From Vibrio neptunius (lineage in GTDB: Bacteria; Pseudomonadota; Gammaproteobacteria; Enterobacterales; Vibrionaceae), in NCBI GenBank assembly GCA_019339365.1, contig CP079859.1, positions 3,512,805 to 3,576,804 of the forward strand: a DNA stretch of 64,000 bases, written 5' to 3'. A model generated the notes under the pieces. That model saw only the letters and a list, made by a program, of their open reading frames with translations, was not told where the DNA came from and searched no databases. The stretch's first letter is position 1. The number at the start of each line of letters is the position of its first letter. Below are positions 1 to 9,823 of this stretch, in pieces. The translations under genes and the position numbers were made by a program.

Positions 1-686
<686 letters not shown>

Positions 687-779
687 TCAAGCAATCAGCC
701 ACGACTAGCTTTCTTGTAGAAAAGAGCCTTTTCTGCGCGATTTTCGCAATAAATCAAAAAATGAGCGCATAACCACTAT

Positions 780-1244
780 TTATGATCCGTCTTCAGTACT
801 CAGGGCATAGCTTATTTGTTCAAAGCTGTAGCCACGATATTGAAGAAATCGAACCTGTTTTGCATACTCTTTCTGATCTTTCGCTTTAAGGCCTTTGAAC
901 TTTTTTTCGGCAGCCTGTTTCGCCAACTCAAACCAGTCTTGTGGCTCTTCTTCAAATGCCTTTTCGATGGTGGGTTCACTGACACGTTTCTGATTAAGTT
1001 CCTGACGAATACGTCGTTCACCATGCCCTTTGTATACATGCTGTCGGATCTGGCTTTTGGCGTAACGAAGGTCGTCTAAGTAGTTGTGGTCAAGACAGAA
1101 CTTCACCGCTTCTTGAATCGCCTCTTCTTCATAACCTTTCATTGCAAGCTTCTGATAAAGCTCATACTCACCATGGTCACGCCGACTAAGCCGTTGAATG
1201 GCGGCTTCTTTACTGGATAAAGTGGGAGGTTTGCGTTGAAACAT
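780..1244 (-). CDS. recX: Recombination regulator RecX
   Basis: RecX binds RecA filaments and limits their extension, damping recombination and the SOS response. The product is about 154 aa, the family's usual size, and entirely helical in character. It has the RecX three-helix repeats: [19 protein letters not shown] near the N terminus, then [17 protein letters not shown], and [17 protein letters not shown] at the C terminus. ATG at 1244 is chosen; an in-frame GTG at 1250 adds two residues, and neither has a strong ribosome-binding site. It lies 82 bases after recA, separated by a hairpin that probably lets only part of recA transcription through, so recX should follow LexA control at a lower level. 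Confidence 0.93.
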   Translation of the reverse strand: MFQRKPPTLSSKEAAIQRLSRRDHGEYELYQKLAMKGYEEEAIQEAVKFCLDHNYLDDLRYAKSQIRQHVYKGHGERRIRQELNQKRVSEPTIEKAFEEEPQDWFELAKQAAEKKFKGLKAKDQKEYAKQVRFLQYRGYSFEQISYALSTEDGS

Positions 1245-1280
1245 AAGCACTCAACATTATTCGGTTACGCTAAATACAAC

Positions 1281-1305
1281 AAAGCCCTGCAAGTTGCAGG
1301 GCTTC
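1281..1305 (-). terminator. recA-recX intercistronic terminator/attenuator
   Basis: Perfect 9-bp stem AAGCCCTGC / GCAGGGCTT around a 5-base loop. On the minus strand it is followed by a T-rich but interrupted tract (TTTGTTGTATTT). It sits between the recA stop and recX, where other enterics and vibrios carry a leaky terminator; leakiness here is inferred. Confidence 0.75.
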
Positions 1306-1326
1306 AAAACTCTGAGCTATGAGTAC

Positions 1327-2373
1327 TTATAGCTCTTCTTGCTCTGGCATTTCACCTAGCTCAGCGGCGTCTGGCTGAATTTCTGCCGGAGTTAGCAACA
1401 ACTCACGCAGTTTAGTGTCGATTTGCTGAGCCGCCGCTGGGTTTTCACGCAGGTACTTACACGCATTGGCTTTACCCTGGCCAATCTTATCGCCATTGTA
1501 GCTATACCAAGCACCCGCTTTTTCAACCAGCTTATTCTTCACGCCTAGGTCAATCAACTCACCTTCACGGTTAAAGCCTGCGCCGTACATGATTTGCGTT
1601 TCCGCTTGTTTAAACGGTGCCGCGATCTTGTTCTTAACCACTTTAATGCGAGTTTCGTTACCTACCACTTCGTCGCCTTCCTTGATAGAGCCTGTGCGGC
1701 GGATATCAAGACGAACAGAAGCGTAGAATTTTAGTGCATTACCACCTGTAGTCGTTTCAGGGTTACCAAACATGACACCGATCTTCATACGGATCTGGTT
1801 GATGAAGATACACATACAGTTTGACTGCTTCAGGTTACCCGTCAGCTTACGCATTGCTTGAGAAAGCATACGCGCCTGAAGACCCATATGGCTATCGCCC
1901 ATCTCACCTTCGATTTCCGCTTTCGGTGTCAATGCAGCCACAGAGTCGACAACCATAACGTCAATCGCACCTGATCGCGCCAGAGCATCACAAATCTCTA
2001 ATGCTTGTTCACCCGTGTCTGGCTGAGAAACCAATAGTGCATCAATATCTACGCCTAGCTTCTTAGCGTAGACAGGATCAAGAGCGTGTTCGGCATCAAT
2101 AAAGGCACATGTTTTACCTTCACGTTGTGCAGCAGCAATCAGCTCAAGAGTTAGCGTCGTCTTACCTGATGACTCTGGGCCATAAACTTCAACGATACGG
2201 CCCATTGGCAGACCACCAGCACCCAATGCGATATCAAGAGAAAGTGAACCTGTCGAGATGGTTTCAACATCCATAGCACGGTTATCACCAAGACGCATAA
2301 TAGAGCCTTTACCGAATTGCTTTTCAATCTGACCGAGCGCAGCGGCAAGCGCTTTCTGTTTGTTATCGTCCAT
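1327..2373 (-). CDS. recA: Recombinase RecA
   Basis: DNA-dependent ATPase that forms nucleoprotein filaments for homologous recombination and acts as the SOS co-protease for LexA cleavage. The product is 348 aa. It has Walker A GPESSGKT at residues 66-73, Walker [11 protein letters not shown], the L2-loop region ([12 protein letters not shown]), and an acidic C-terminal tail ([13 protein letters not shown]) that modulates activity. The start is the ATG at 2373 with GGAGAAAGTG directly upstream. A longer reading from 2451 runs back through the leader and is not credible, because RecA proteins start MD(E/D)[11 protein letters not shown] LexA-controlled promoter lies about 100 bases upstream, and a 6-bp stem hairpin (2431-2448) occupies the leader. 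Confidence 0.99.
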   Translation of the reverse strand: MDDNKQKALAAALGQIEKQFGKGSIMRLGDNRAMDVETISTGSLSLDIALGAGGLPMGRIVEVYGPESSGKTTLTLELIAAAQREGKTCAFIDAEHALDPVYAKKLGVDIDALLVSQPDTGEQALEICDALARSGAIDVMVVDSVAALTPKAEIEGEMGDSHMGLQARMLSQAMRKLTGNLKQSNCMCIFINQIRMKIGVMFGNPETTTGGNALKFYASVRLDIRRTGSIKEGDEVVGNETRIKVVKNKIAAPFKQAETQIMYGAGFNREGELIDLGVKNKLVEKAGAWYSYNGDKIGQGKANACKYLRENPAAAQQIDTKLRELLLTPAEIQPDAAELGEMPEQEEL

Positions 2374-2463
2374 CACTTTCTCCGATTTTTTCATCAACGC
2401 ATTGATGATCTTTGAATTCTTCTCTATTTTCCTCAGAGTCCACTGAGGCAATCAATGAAAATC

Positions 2464-2491
2464 ATTATACTGTTGATTCATACAGTGTCTA
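2464..2491 (-). promoter_or_regulatory. recA promoter
   Basis: Minus strand: -35 TAGACA (2486-2491), 16-bp spacer, perfect -10 TATAAT (2464-2469). The LexA box fills the spacer. The layout matches E. coli recA, where the operator also covers the spacer. Confidence 0.85.
2470..2485 (-). promoter_or_regulatory. LexA (SOS) box of recA
   Basis: Perfect CTGT-N8-ACAG palindrome, extended to TACTGT...ACAGTG. Located between -35 and -10, so LexA binding would block RNA polymerase. Regulation of recA by LexA is established; the site here is read directly. Confidence 0.93.
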
Positions 2492-2560
2492 TAGCTGTAT
2501 GAATTTTTTTTAGACTTTCGTTATATCTATCTAATTTTTAAATACTTTAATTTTAAAAAC

Positions 2561-3046
2561 CTACGACTGCACACGCTCACTTAGTTCCTCATACAGGACC
2601 TTTTGCGCCACTTCGACAGCTTGCCTACGAACTTCATGACGGTCGCCATCAAAGCAATACGTTGCTGCTTTACTCCATCCACTGTCATCAGCCCACGCAA
2701 AGCATACGGTCCCTACTGGCTTATCTTCGCTTCCGCCATCTGGCCCTGCGATACCGCTGACAGATACACCAATATTGGCATTTGAGTGTTTAATCGCCCC
2801 CAACACCATTTCAGTAACCGTTTCTTCACTGACGGCACCATGAGCGATCAAGGTCGATGCTTCAACATCCAGCATTTCCATTTTTGCTTCATTGCTGTAG
2901 GTAATGAATGCTCGTTCAAACCAAGCAGAGCTACCTGCAATATCCGTAATCGCGGCTGAAACGCCACCACCAGTGCAAGATTCAGCAGTGGTCAGAATGT
3001 ATTGTTGAGATTGCAACAAAGCTCCCAACTGCGCGCTTAACTCCAT
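2561..3046 (-). CDS. pncC: Nicotinamide-nucleotide amidohydrolase PncC (CinA C-terminal family)
   Basis: Hydrolyses NMN to nicotinate mononucleotide and ammonia, recycling pyridine nucleotides, notably NMN made by DNA ligase. The product is about 161 aa and is the stand-alone CinA C-terminal domain. It shows the active-site segment TTAESCTGGGVSA, ITDIAGSSAWFERAFITYSN, and the binding segment SGIAGPDGGSEDKPVGTV. The ATG at 3046 with upstream AGGAAA is preferred over a TTG at 3064. It lies just upstream of recA in the same orientation, a conserved neighbourhood in gammaproteobacteria, but the recA promoter lies between them, so co-transcription is not needed. Confidence 0.93.
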   Translation of the reverse strand: MELSAQLGALLQSQQYILTTAESCTGGGVSAAITDIAGSSAWFERAFITYSNEAKMEMLDVEASTLIAHGAVSEETVTEMVLGAIKHSNANIGVSVSGIAGPDGGSEDKPVGTVCFAWADDSGWSKAATYCFDGDRHEVRRQAVEVAQKVLYEELSERVQS

Positions 3047-3084
3047 ATCTAGTTTCCTGTTCAATCACTTTGCGGATAGCATAG

Positions 3085-3114
3085 AATAAAACGACGGCTA
3101 AGATTAGCCGTCGT
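3085..3114 (-). terminator. Terminator of the flotillin-TelA operon
   Basis: 10-bp perfect stem ACGACGGCTA / TAGCCGTCGT (3091-3114) with a 4-base loop. On the minus strand it is followed by TTTTATT. It sits directly after the TelA stop codon. Confidence 0.85.
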
Positions 3115-3124
3115 TGCCTGAACG

Positions 3125-4189
3125 TTATTTTTCCAGAGATTGTTGTAGGGCAGATTTCAGCTCTTGCTCTGCCTGCTCAATCACTCGCTGCGCCTTTTCA
3201 CGCTGCTCTCGACCTTCTTTTGCTCTTGAGAGGGTATTGCTTAGAGTTTCAATGGTGAGCTGATTGACTGTTTGTAACGAATCTAAATCCAAAATACCGC
3301 GCTGGTAGTTCTCGGCAATTTGCTCTTCTAACACTTTGAGCTTCTGTGCATTCTGAACGTACTGCTTGTTGGTGTAATCTTTGACCGCATGTGTAACTTG
3401 CAGCGCTTTTTCCTTTTCATAATTGGAAATAGCAATCAAAAATTGGCGCTTCCACAACGGGAAAGTGTTATGAACGATATCTTGAATATCCTCCATCAAC
3501 ATTTTGTTGCCCTCTTGGGACAAACGAATCTGTGGTGCAGTTTGAATCGCGGCCAACCTAGTGAGCTCCAAGTTGTGTACGCGTTTTTCTAACCTCGCCA
3601 CAGCCTGTGTCGCATCTCGGTATTGCTGCGCATCTAAAGCATCTTCACTTTGTTCGGATTTAGCAAGCAGCCGCGGTAACACATCGCTATTAAGCTGACT
3701 TAACTTGTATCGACCTGCGTCAATATAATGTTCTAACCCTTCCAGTAGCTCTAGATTATGTTGGTACAGCGTATCAAGTTGATTAATGTCATGCGCTAAT
3801 TTCACTTCCTGTCCTTGCAAGCGCTCAACCAATTGATCTAGCTGATTTCTCACTGAGTCAAAGCTCGTTGAAAACCTCTTGAACGAATCAAACACTTCAC
3901 CAAACAAAGGTAATCGCGACAGTAAGCTACGCTGACCTAGTTGATCAAACGCACTGCTATCCATTGAAGACACCATGGCTTGAAGAATATCGCCAGCTTC
4001 ACCACTGTCTCTGACTCTAACCTGAGCTAAAACAGAATCAGAGAAAGCGGTGATTTTCTCCAGCGCTTCACTACCAAAAGTAATGGTCGCCACACTGTCA
4101 AAGGGATCAAAACGTTCGGCAATAGCCACTACTTCTGGAGTTGCTTCTACTTTCATCACTTCTGGCGGGGCTGTAACAGGTTCCGTCAT
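3125..4189 (-). CDS. TelA-family protein (toxic anion resistance family)
   Basis: 354 aa, soluble, highly helical and coiled-coil. It belongs to the TelA/KlaA family (named for plasmid tellurite resistance; biochemical role unknown). Family-like stretches are SLLSRLPLFGEVFDSFKRF, the heptad-rich DTLYQHNLELLEGLEHYI, and MLMEDIQDIVHNTFPLWKRQ, which contains the conserved FPLWK(R/N)Q signature. No signal peptide or membrane segment. It is the last gene of a five-gene operon, 9 bases after the phospholipase-D-like gene and before a strong terminator. TelA proteins recur next to MoxR-type ATPases in proposed chemical and phage stress systems, which fits the large ATPase here. Function in this organism is unknown; tellurite resistance should not be assumed. 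Confidence 0.88.
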   Translation of the reverse strand: MTEPVTAPPEVMKVEATPEVVAIAERFDPFDSVATITFGSEALEKITAFSDSVLAQVRVRDSGEAGDILQAMVSSMDSSAFDQLGQRSLLSRLPLFGEVFDSFKRFSTSFDSVRNQLDQLVERLQGQEVKLAHDINQLDTLYQHNLELLEGLEHYIDAGRYKLSQLNSDVLPRLLAKSEQSEDALDAQQYRDATQAVARLEKRVHNLELTRLAAIQTAPQIRLSQEGNKMLMEDIQDIVHNTFPLWKRQFLIAISNYEKEKALQVTHAVKDYTNKQYVQNAQKLKVLEEQIAENYQRGILDLDSLQTVNQLTIETLSNTLSRAKEGREQREKAQRVIEQAEQELKSALQQSLEK

Positions 4190-4198
4190 AGGTGCTCC

Positions 4199-4909
4199 TT
4201 AATATTGTGAAGGCTGATGGCAGGGAAACTGCTGCCACAGTTTTTCAAACTGTCTTGAAAAGGATTGAAGGAAGCGTTTGTCATCAGACAAAGTTATGTC
4301 TTCCTGATTGTATTTCGATGCGCTACGTGTCCAGTTGAAACTACCATTAATAAGACGCTTCTGATCGAAAATCGCAAACTTATGGTGCATATGATAGGGC
4401 GTGGTATCAATTTTAACAGCAACACCTTGCTCGGCTAAATACTCAATATCGCTGCCTTTGTCATACATTTTGTCGTTGTCTGAGATAATTCGAACGGTGA
4501 CTCCACGTTGGTGAGCTTCAAGAATGTGTTTAGTCAGATCATCATCAGCAATAGTAAACACGCAAATATCGATGGAGTCACGAGCCAACTTTAACTGCTC
4601 AATTATGCCAGTAGAGCAGCTTCTCCCTGGCGAAAACCAACTGGTCGCTAACTCACTTGACTGACCCGCGATGACGTTATCCAGTACCTTAATGATACGT
4701 TCAAGCCAACGTAATACCGCCATCGGATCAGAGCCTTTCTCCATGAATTGCTTAGCGAGCTTAAAACTCTGATTGCGTAAAAACGCTCGGTCTTCTTCTG
4801 ACATTACCGCTTCCGTCAGTTCCGCCTGAAGATGGCGTCTCTCATGGTCATCAAGGCGATAGTCTATCAAAGACTCTTCCAGCCATTTGGCCCATTGATT
4901 ACGATTCAT
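4199..4909 (-). CDS. Phospholipase D-like (single-HKD, Nuc-type) protein
   Basis: 236 aa. The C-terminal half is a phospholipase D fold with a single HKD motif, HHKFAIFDQKRLINGSFNWT (HxKx4Dx6GSxN), the pattern of dimeric Nuc/BfiI-type nucleases rather than of two-motif lipases. The first ~90 residues are a helical domain rich in charged residues (WAKWLEESLIDYRLDDHERR) of no recognised family. No signal peptide, so it is probably cytosolic. The ATG at 4909 has AGGAGAG upstream and overlaps the end of the ATPase gene by 11 bases, implying translational coupling. Nuclease activity is inferred from the motif only; phosphatidyl transfer is the alternative. Confidence 0.85.
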   Translation of the reverse strand: MNRNQWAKWLEESLIDYRLDDHERRHLQAELTEAVMSEEDRAFLRNQSFKLAKQFMEKGSDPMAVLRWLERIIKVLDNVIAGQSSELATSWFSPGRSCSTGIIEQLKLARDSIDICVFTIADDDLTKHILEAHQRGVTVRIISDNDKMYDKGSDIEYLAEQGVAVKIDTTPYHMHHKFAIFDQKRLINGSFNWTRSASKYNQEDITLSDDKRFLQSFSRQFEKLWQQFPCHQPSQY

Positions 4910-7900
4910 TGGTACTCTCCTGCCCAAAACGCGCGACATGCTGGTTGAGCATTGCTAATTGTTGGACAACTTGACCGGCTCTGTCTTCAGAGTCTCCCAT
5001 GAGTTGCTGACGTTGATAGCTCTGTTTGATTTCTTCCCACCTGTCCATTTGGTCTGGGGTCATATTGCCTCTAAGTTCAGCCAGCTTGAGTAAGTTCTCT
5101 TCGGTGCCACTGGCAAGGGTCTGAGCTTCGCCCTGATAATGATCTTGAAGTAGGGTGTTTAACTCTTCTTCGGTCATCACCGACGAGATTTTCTCTACTA
5201 GCTTGTTCATGTTTCGGTATGAACCCTGCAACTTAAATGCAGGTTCCACACGGTACTGATCCGCCGTTGCAGCTGATTGAATATACTGTTGATTCACTTT
5301 CAGAACCGTTTGCTGAACCTGTGTTAGCTTTTGAATCGTAGCAACAATTTCGCTGGCTTCGGTTGCGGAATATGAGTGGCTCATCTCACTCAATGCAATG
5401 CTCTCTCCTTGTGCCATACGGACAAAACGATACAAGTCATTCAGATCGCGAGTAGCCAGTGGGGCCAACACGGAGTTAGAGGTCAGCGAGTTTTCAATAA
5501 AGCTCAGCTCAAACGCCAGTTTTTGATCGGATAGCATATCACCGAGGTTGTAGATATCCGCTCGGTTGGCCAACATATCGGGAATACGAAACGCTTCACC
5601 GGTTTCAGTGTATGGGTTGCCTGCCATAACCACAGCAAACTTCTTCCCTCTCATATCGTATGTTTTGGTTTTACCTTGCCAGGTTCCTTCAATACGACGA
5701 GTACCATCACACAAAGAAATAAATTTCTGCAGCAACTCAGGGTGAGTATGTTGAATATCGTCGAGGTACAGGAGCACGTTGTTACCCATCTCAAACGCCA
5801 GATTAATTTTCTCTATCTCGCGAGCCGCGTTCTGATCCGGTGCATCTGCCGGATCCAGAGAAGTCGCCTGATGACCAATAGAAGGACCATTGATCTTCAT
5901 AAATACTAGGCCTAACTTATGTGCAACGTATTCAATTAACGTGGTTTTTCCGTAACCTGGCGGTGAAATCAGCAGCAACATTCCCATTAAGTCGGTACGC
6001 TTGTTGTCTCCAATCGTTCCCATCTGTTTGGCGAAGTTATCACCGATCAATGGCAAATAACTTTCACTGATGAGTTTATTGCGGACAAAAGAAGTCAGTG
6101 GGCGAGGTTTAAACTCTTCTAGACGGAACTGTTCCTTTGCTTTGGACAATAGCTCGGTCCTTTGCCCTAAATAGGCTTCATATTGAGGTACTACCTGACT
6201 TCGATGTGATTCGCCGCGCTGGATAAAATCATCCAATACGACAACCAATTCACCGTTGTTGACCCTATCATGCTCCCCAAGCAATCCAGAGACTGTACAC
6301 TGCAAAGAAAAGTCGATGCTCTCTAACGTTAGAGCAGCTTGAGTCTTGCACAATGCGATCGCCGCGCTTTCGACGACGAATGCTTGACCATATTCTTTCT
6401 GAGTGGTGTATGCCTTCAACCACTGTTGGTGATCGCTAAACTGCTCACTCATTGGTTGTTCAGAGGGTGACCATCCTAAGCTTCTGCGGAACTGAAGATA
6501 ATCTTCGCATAAAGTAAGAGCATCTTGACTGACCTGAATTGTCGTCTCTTTTTGCGCTAAAAGGTGAATCAAGTAACGGGCACTGTCATCGGCCTCATCG
6601 CCTGAAAAGTCCAACACTAACTGCTGCTGTAATTGGTTAAAGGCGTCAGAAGCATTCAGGTGTTCACGCAGCAATTGAGCGTTTATCGCTTTGATTCTCA
6701 TCTCATTTACAAAGCTTTCATTGTGCTCAAGCAGCCAAAGGAAGGCATTCGCTCTCGCAGTTTGGCTAAAACGCAGCAAGCCTGCTTTTTGGTAGATAGG
6801 TAACAACTGAGATAAGATTTTTACAGCATCACTGTCGTGAATCCCTTTGACATACCCTTCACGATAACGAGGCGCTGCAAAACGCTGGACTAATTCAGCC
6901 AAACGATTTTCACTCAATGCATGATACAAAGTGTTTAAATTTAAACCGGCTTCATTTTGCTCAGCGGAATAAACCATCAGATAAGCCAAATACTCTGCGC
7001 GATAAACAATGTCACTTTCTGATGCGACTTCCAACCGTGCAACATTTTGCAACTGTAAGAACTCTTCATTTTCAATCGGCTGATAGAAATCCGTTCCAGA
7101 AATATGGGTACAAAGCCGACCTTGTTGTTCGATCAGACTTAAGTCCAACGCCTGTTGATTGACGCTAAAGCGATGTTTACCTAAACGCAGAACTTTACCA
7201 CCTTGCTCAAAAATATCCTGATTATCGCGCAGCGAGCGCAATGATTGGTCTTGCAAAGATTTGAGTTTGGCATCCAAACTGTCCGCTTTAACGCTATCTC
7301 CCAATTGGCGAATCGATTCTGACAACTGATGCAATTTGAGCACCATTGCGTCGGTCGCGAAGTAACTATTTAGACCTGCCACATCTTCAAACTTAGCCAC
7401 ACGTTTATCGATGCTACTCATCGTCACCGTAGCAGCCTGCAACAAGTTCTGCACTCTGCGCTGCTGCGCCGCGATCAACTGCTGCTTGTGGTTATCCAGA
7501 GTCGATTGAATTTCATCTCTTTTGGCATAAATCTCTGCGAGGAATTGGTCAAAATCAGCAAAGCGGGATTCCAGCTTATCAAGTTGGCTAATCAATTTGG
7601 CTAGCTGAGTATCGCAATCATCCGGTGATGTCGCCTGCTCCATCGCGCTACTCACCGACTGACCGAGCAGTTTAAACTGAGCACTGAACTCCGCTTGCGC
7701 TTCCTCGCTCTGTAGACCTTTACTTCTGCTACGCAGCTTAGCGGAAACACTGTTAAGCAGCGAAGAGATTTCCGTGGTAAGATCGAGGATCCGGGTTGAC
7801 TGAGTTGGATCATCGGTTTCAATATCCGTGACTTCTTCGGTGACCAACTGAAGATCACTTCTTAAATCATCTAATTGCTGTTGAAGGTTAGTCATATGAG

Positions 7901-9764
7901 ACGTTTTTTCTGTCTGCTCTAACTCCACTTCAATTTGTTTGATGTGTTTTTTAAATGGCTGGTAGGCTTTTTCATCCTGCAACAATGTGAGTAGCTGCTG
8001 GTTCAGTGATTCGCGTTGCTGCTGAAGTACCGTCAACATATCATCAACGATCATCACATCGACATAATGTTGCTGACGCAAAGCCATTGTCGCGCCCACC
8101 TGACCTTTTACATCAGCCAGTAAACCTAGCAGTACATTCGCTTGCTCTTTAGGCGCAAGTTTTATTTTGCCAACCAGATCGTTAATGACGACTTGCTGCT
8201 GCTCTGTGCTTTGAGAGGCATGGCTTTGCAATTGTTGAACTTTAGCAAACTCATCGATGATTTTATCTGCTGTAACCATCAGTTCGTTAATGGCAGTTCC
8301 GATACCCAACGCATAGTCATGACTCAACCAATGGTAATGATCAAGAGTGCTTTGGCTCTGCTTAAGCAGCATCTCATAAGCGGCCTGTGTCACCTCTTCC
8401 GTTTGCGCTAACTGGCACACAGACAGAACAGAAGATAGCGCACGAACCAGTTCCGCATTGCCTAAATGAAACAGTGGGCTACTGCCATCAGTTTGAGCGT
8501 GAACACTCGCGTAATGCTCTGACGTTGAGAAGGGGGTATCCCACACACGTAAAGGGTGGATAGTGGAAGCTTCAGCATTTTCTGACAGTTGGAAAACGAG
8601 CAGTCGCCCATCAGGGTATAGGCTAAAGCCGTGGCTTTCCATTGGCGCCGCAAACTGTTTTTCTATCATGTTGTAGGTGAAGGCAACATAGTAGCCTTGC
8701 GACATATTGAAGAAGAAATACAAAATATCTTCGCCATTGGGCGACACCACTTTCTGGAAAAACTGCAGATGTTGCCAAGGCATGTCAAATTGTTTGTGCT
8801 CACCATTCGCTAGCACGTAGCCATTGGCATATAAAATACCGTGCTCTTCAGGTAAAGCTTTTGCACTAACGCTCAAAGCATCCGTTCGGACAACCGATTG
8901 GGTGAGAGGGTTATACACAAAGTAACGATCTTTTCGCTCACGGTTAGGACGGATTTTCAATGCGATCAACTCACCAACAAACGCATAGTCAATGTGAGCA
9001 TCAGCTACGCTTTGGTGATGATCTTCCACTTCCTCGCTGTAAATACCTTTGCCATCATTGGTATTGTCTTCGATTTTAATGGTTAGATCGCCGCCAATAC
9101 ATTCCACAAACAACTTGTCAGCAATAGAAACATGAGGATGGTTACCCATAATATGATCATCACGGGTCGTAGCGATCCAATCGAAATCGTGTTGAACGGT
9201 TTCAGTGAGAGAGGCATGCCCTGCAGAGTCCAAATATTCAATAGAGTTTGCATTGATCTGAAAGCGAAACACTTTGCGATCTTCTACCCGCATACCAATT
9301 TGAAACGCTATGTAAAGCGTACTTTCCTGTCGTGAAATCTGAGACAAACGGGCGTCACGGTAGTAAGTAAACAGCTCCGTAAATTCGTGTTGAAAACGAA
9401 TATCTTGGAGGAAACTGTTTTCTAACGAGGTAGGCTCGATACGAAGCGTCCCTTCGTTTTCATGCAGTTGATAAAGACCAAACACGTCCTGCAAAGCAGG
9501 CACTGCTTTCATGCCAACGTGTACTTGATAGCCAAACAGTAGTTGCTGATTGACTTGAGCCATGTCAATGGGAATACAACGAGCGTCAGTTTGAACATTT
9601 GTCTTACCGACCAGTTTAAGTTCTTGGCCGCCGAAGACTTGTTGACGCTGCTGATTAAAAGAGTGTGTGAGCGATTTTAACTGTTGGCCTTGTTGAGCCA
9701 AACGAGATTTGAGAATCTCGTATGCGCCACCTTCACTCACCGCTTTCTGAGTCGAATCTGACAT
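4899..9764 (-). CDS. Giant AAA+ ATPase with DUF3686-type N-terminal region ('DNA repair ATPase' family)
   Basis: 1621 aa. Residues ~1-470 are beta-rich with repeated short strands (FVYNPLTQSVV, GFSLYPDGRLLVFQL) and match the DUF3686 type. Residues ~500-860 are long Gln/Leu-rich coiled coils. Residues ~880-1220 are helical. A MoxR-like AAA+ module starts near 1230: Walker A PPGYGKTTLIEY at ~1267-1278, Walker B LLYLDDIQ at ~1331, a sensor-1-like VVMAGNPYTETGEAF, then RIPDMLANRADIY. No membrane segment. Automated annotation calls this family an ATPase involved in DNA repair, but the sequence gives no direct support for repair. A motor linking the flotillin membrane scaffold to the nuclease and TelA is an inference. 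It follows flotillin by 59 bases and overlaps the nuclease gene. Confidence 0.87.
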   Translation of the reverse strand: MSDSTQKAVSEGGAYEILKSRLAQQGQQLKSLTHSFNQQRQQVFGGQELKLVGKTNVQTDARCIPIDMAQVNQQLLFGYQVHVGMKAVPALQDVFGLYQLHENEGTLRIEPTSLENSFLQDIRFQHEFTELFTYYRDARLSQISRQESTLYIAFQIGMRVEDRKVFRFQINANSIEYLDSAGHASLTETVQHDFDWIATTRDDHIMGNHPHVSIADKLFVECIGGDLTIKIEDNTNDGKGIYSEEVEDHHQSVADAHIDYAFVGELIALKIRPNRERKDRYFVYNPLTQSVVRTDALSVSAKALPEEHGILYANGYVLANGEHKQFDMPWQHLQFFQKVVSPNGEDILYFFFNMSQGYYVAFTYNMIEKQFAAPMESHGFSLYPDGRLLVFQLSENAEASTIHPLRVWDTPFSTSEHYASVHAQTDGSSPLFHLGNAELVRALSSVLSVCQLAQTEEVTQAAYEMLLKQSQSTLDHYHWLSHDYALGIGTAINELMVTADKIIDEFAKVQQLQSHASQSTEQQQVVINDLVGKIKLAPKEQANVLLGLLADVKGQVGATMALRQQHYVDVMIVDDMLTVLQQQRESLNQQLLTLLQDEKAYQPFKKHIKQIEVELEQTEKTSHMTNLQQQLDDLRSDLQLVTEEVTDIETDDPTQSTRILDLTTEISSLLNSVSAKLRSRSKGLQSEEAQAEFSAQFKLLGQSVSSAMEQATSPDDCDTQLAKLISQLDKLESRFADFDQFLAEIYAKRDEIQSTLDNHKQQLIAAQQRRVQNLLQAATVTMSSIDKRVAKFEDVAGLNSYFATDAMVLKLHQLSESIRQLGDSVKADSLDAKLKSLQDQSLRSLRDNQDIFEQGGKVLRLGKHRFSVNQQALDLSLIEQQGRLCTHISGTDFYQPIENEEFLQLQNVARLEVASESDIVYRAEYLAYLMVYSAEQNEAGLNLNTLYHALSENRLAELVQRFAAPRYREGYVKGIHDSDAVKILSQLLPIYQKAGLLRFSQTARANAFLWLLEHNESFVNEMRIKAINAQLLREHLNASDAFNQLQQQLVLDFSGDEADDSARYLIHLLAQKETTIQVSQDALTLCEDYLQFRRSLGWSPSEQPMSEQFSDHQQWLKAYTTQKEYGQAFVVESAAIALCKTQAALTLESIDFSLQCTVSGLLGEHDRVNNGELVVVLDDFIQRGESHRSQVVPQYEAYLGQRTELLSKAKEQFRLEEFKPRPLTSFVRNKLISESYLPLIGDNFAKQMGTIGDNKRTDLMGMLLLISPPGYGKTTLIEYVAHKLGLVFMKINGPSIGHQATSLDPADAPDQNAAREIEKINLAFEMGNNVLLYLDDIQHTHPELLQKFISLCDGTRRIEGTWQGKTKTYDMRGKKFAVVMAGNPYTETGEAFRIPDMLANRADIYNLGDMLSDQKLAFELSFIENSLTSNSVLAPLATRDLNDLYRFVRMAQGESIALSEMSHSYSATEASEIVATIQKLTQVQQTVLKVNQQYIQSAATADQYRVEPAFKLQGSYRNMNKLVEKISSVMTEEELNTLLQDHYQGEAQTLASGTEENLLKLAELRGNMTPDQMDRWEEIKQSYQRQQLMGDSEDRAGQVVQQLAMLNQHVARFGQESTNES

Positions 9765-9778
9765 AGTAATACCTGTTT

Positions 9779-9802
9779 ATCCCGCTTGTGTGAAAGCGGG
9801 AT
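9779..9802. other. Hairpin between flotillin and ATPase genes
   Basis: Perfect 9-bp stem ATCCCGCTT / AAGCGGGAT with a 6-base loop and no T tract on either strand. Probably an RNA stability or processing element setting flotillin above ATPase expression rather than a terminator; that role is inferred. Confidence 0.5.
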
Positions 9803-9823
9803 TCTATGAGATTGATTGTAACG

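Noticed and set aside
2374..2451. N-terminal extension of RecA starting at 2451
   Set aside because: No RecA has it; GGAGAAAGTG precedes the ATG at 2373 and the extension overlaps the untranslated leader hairpin.
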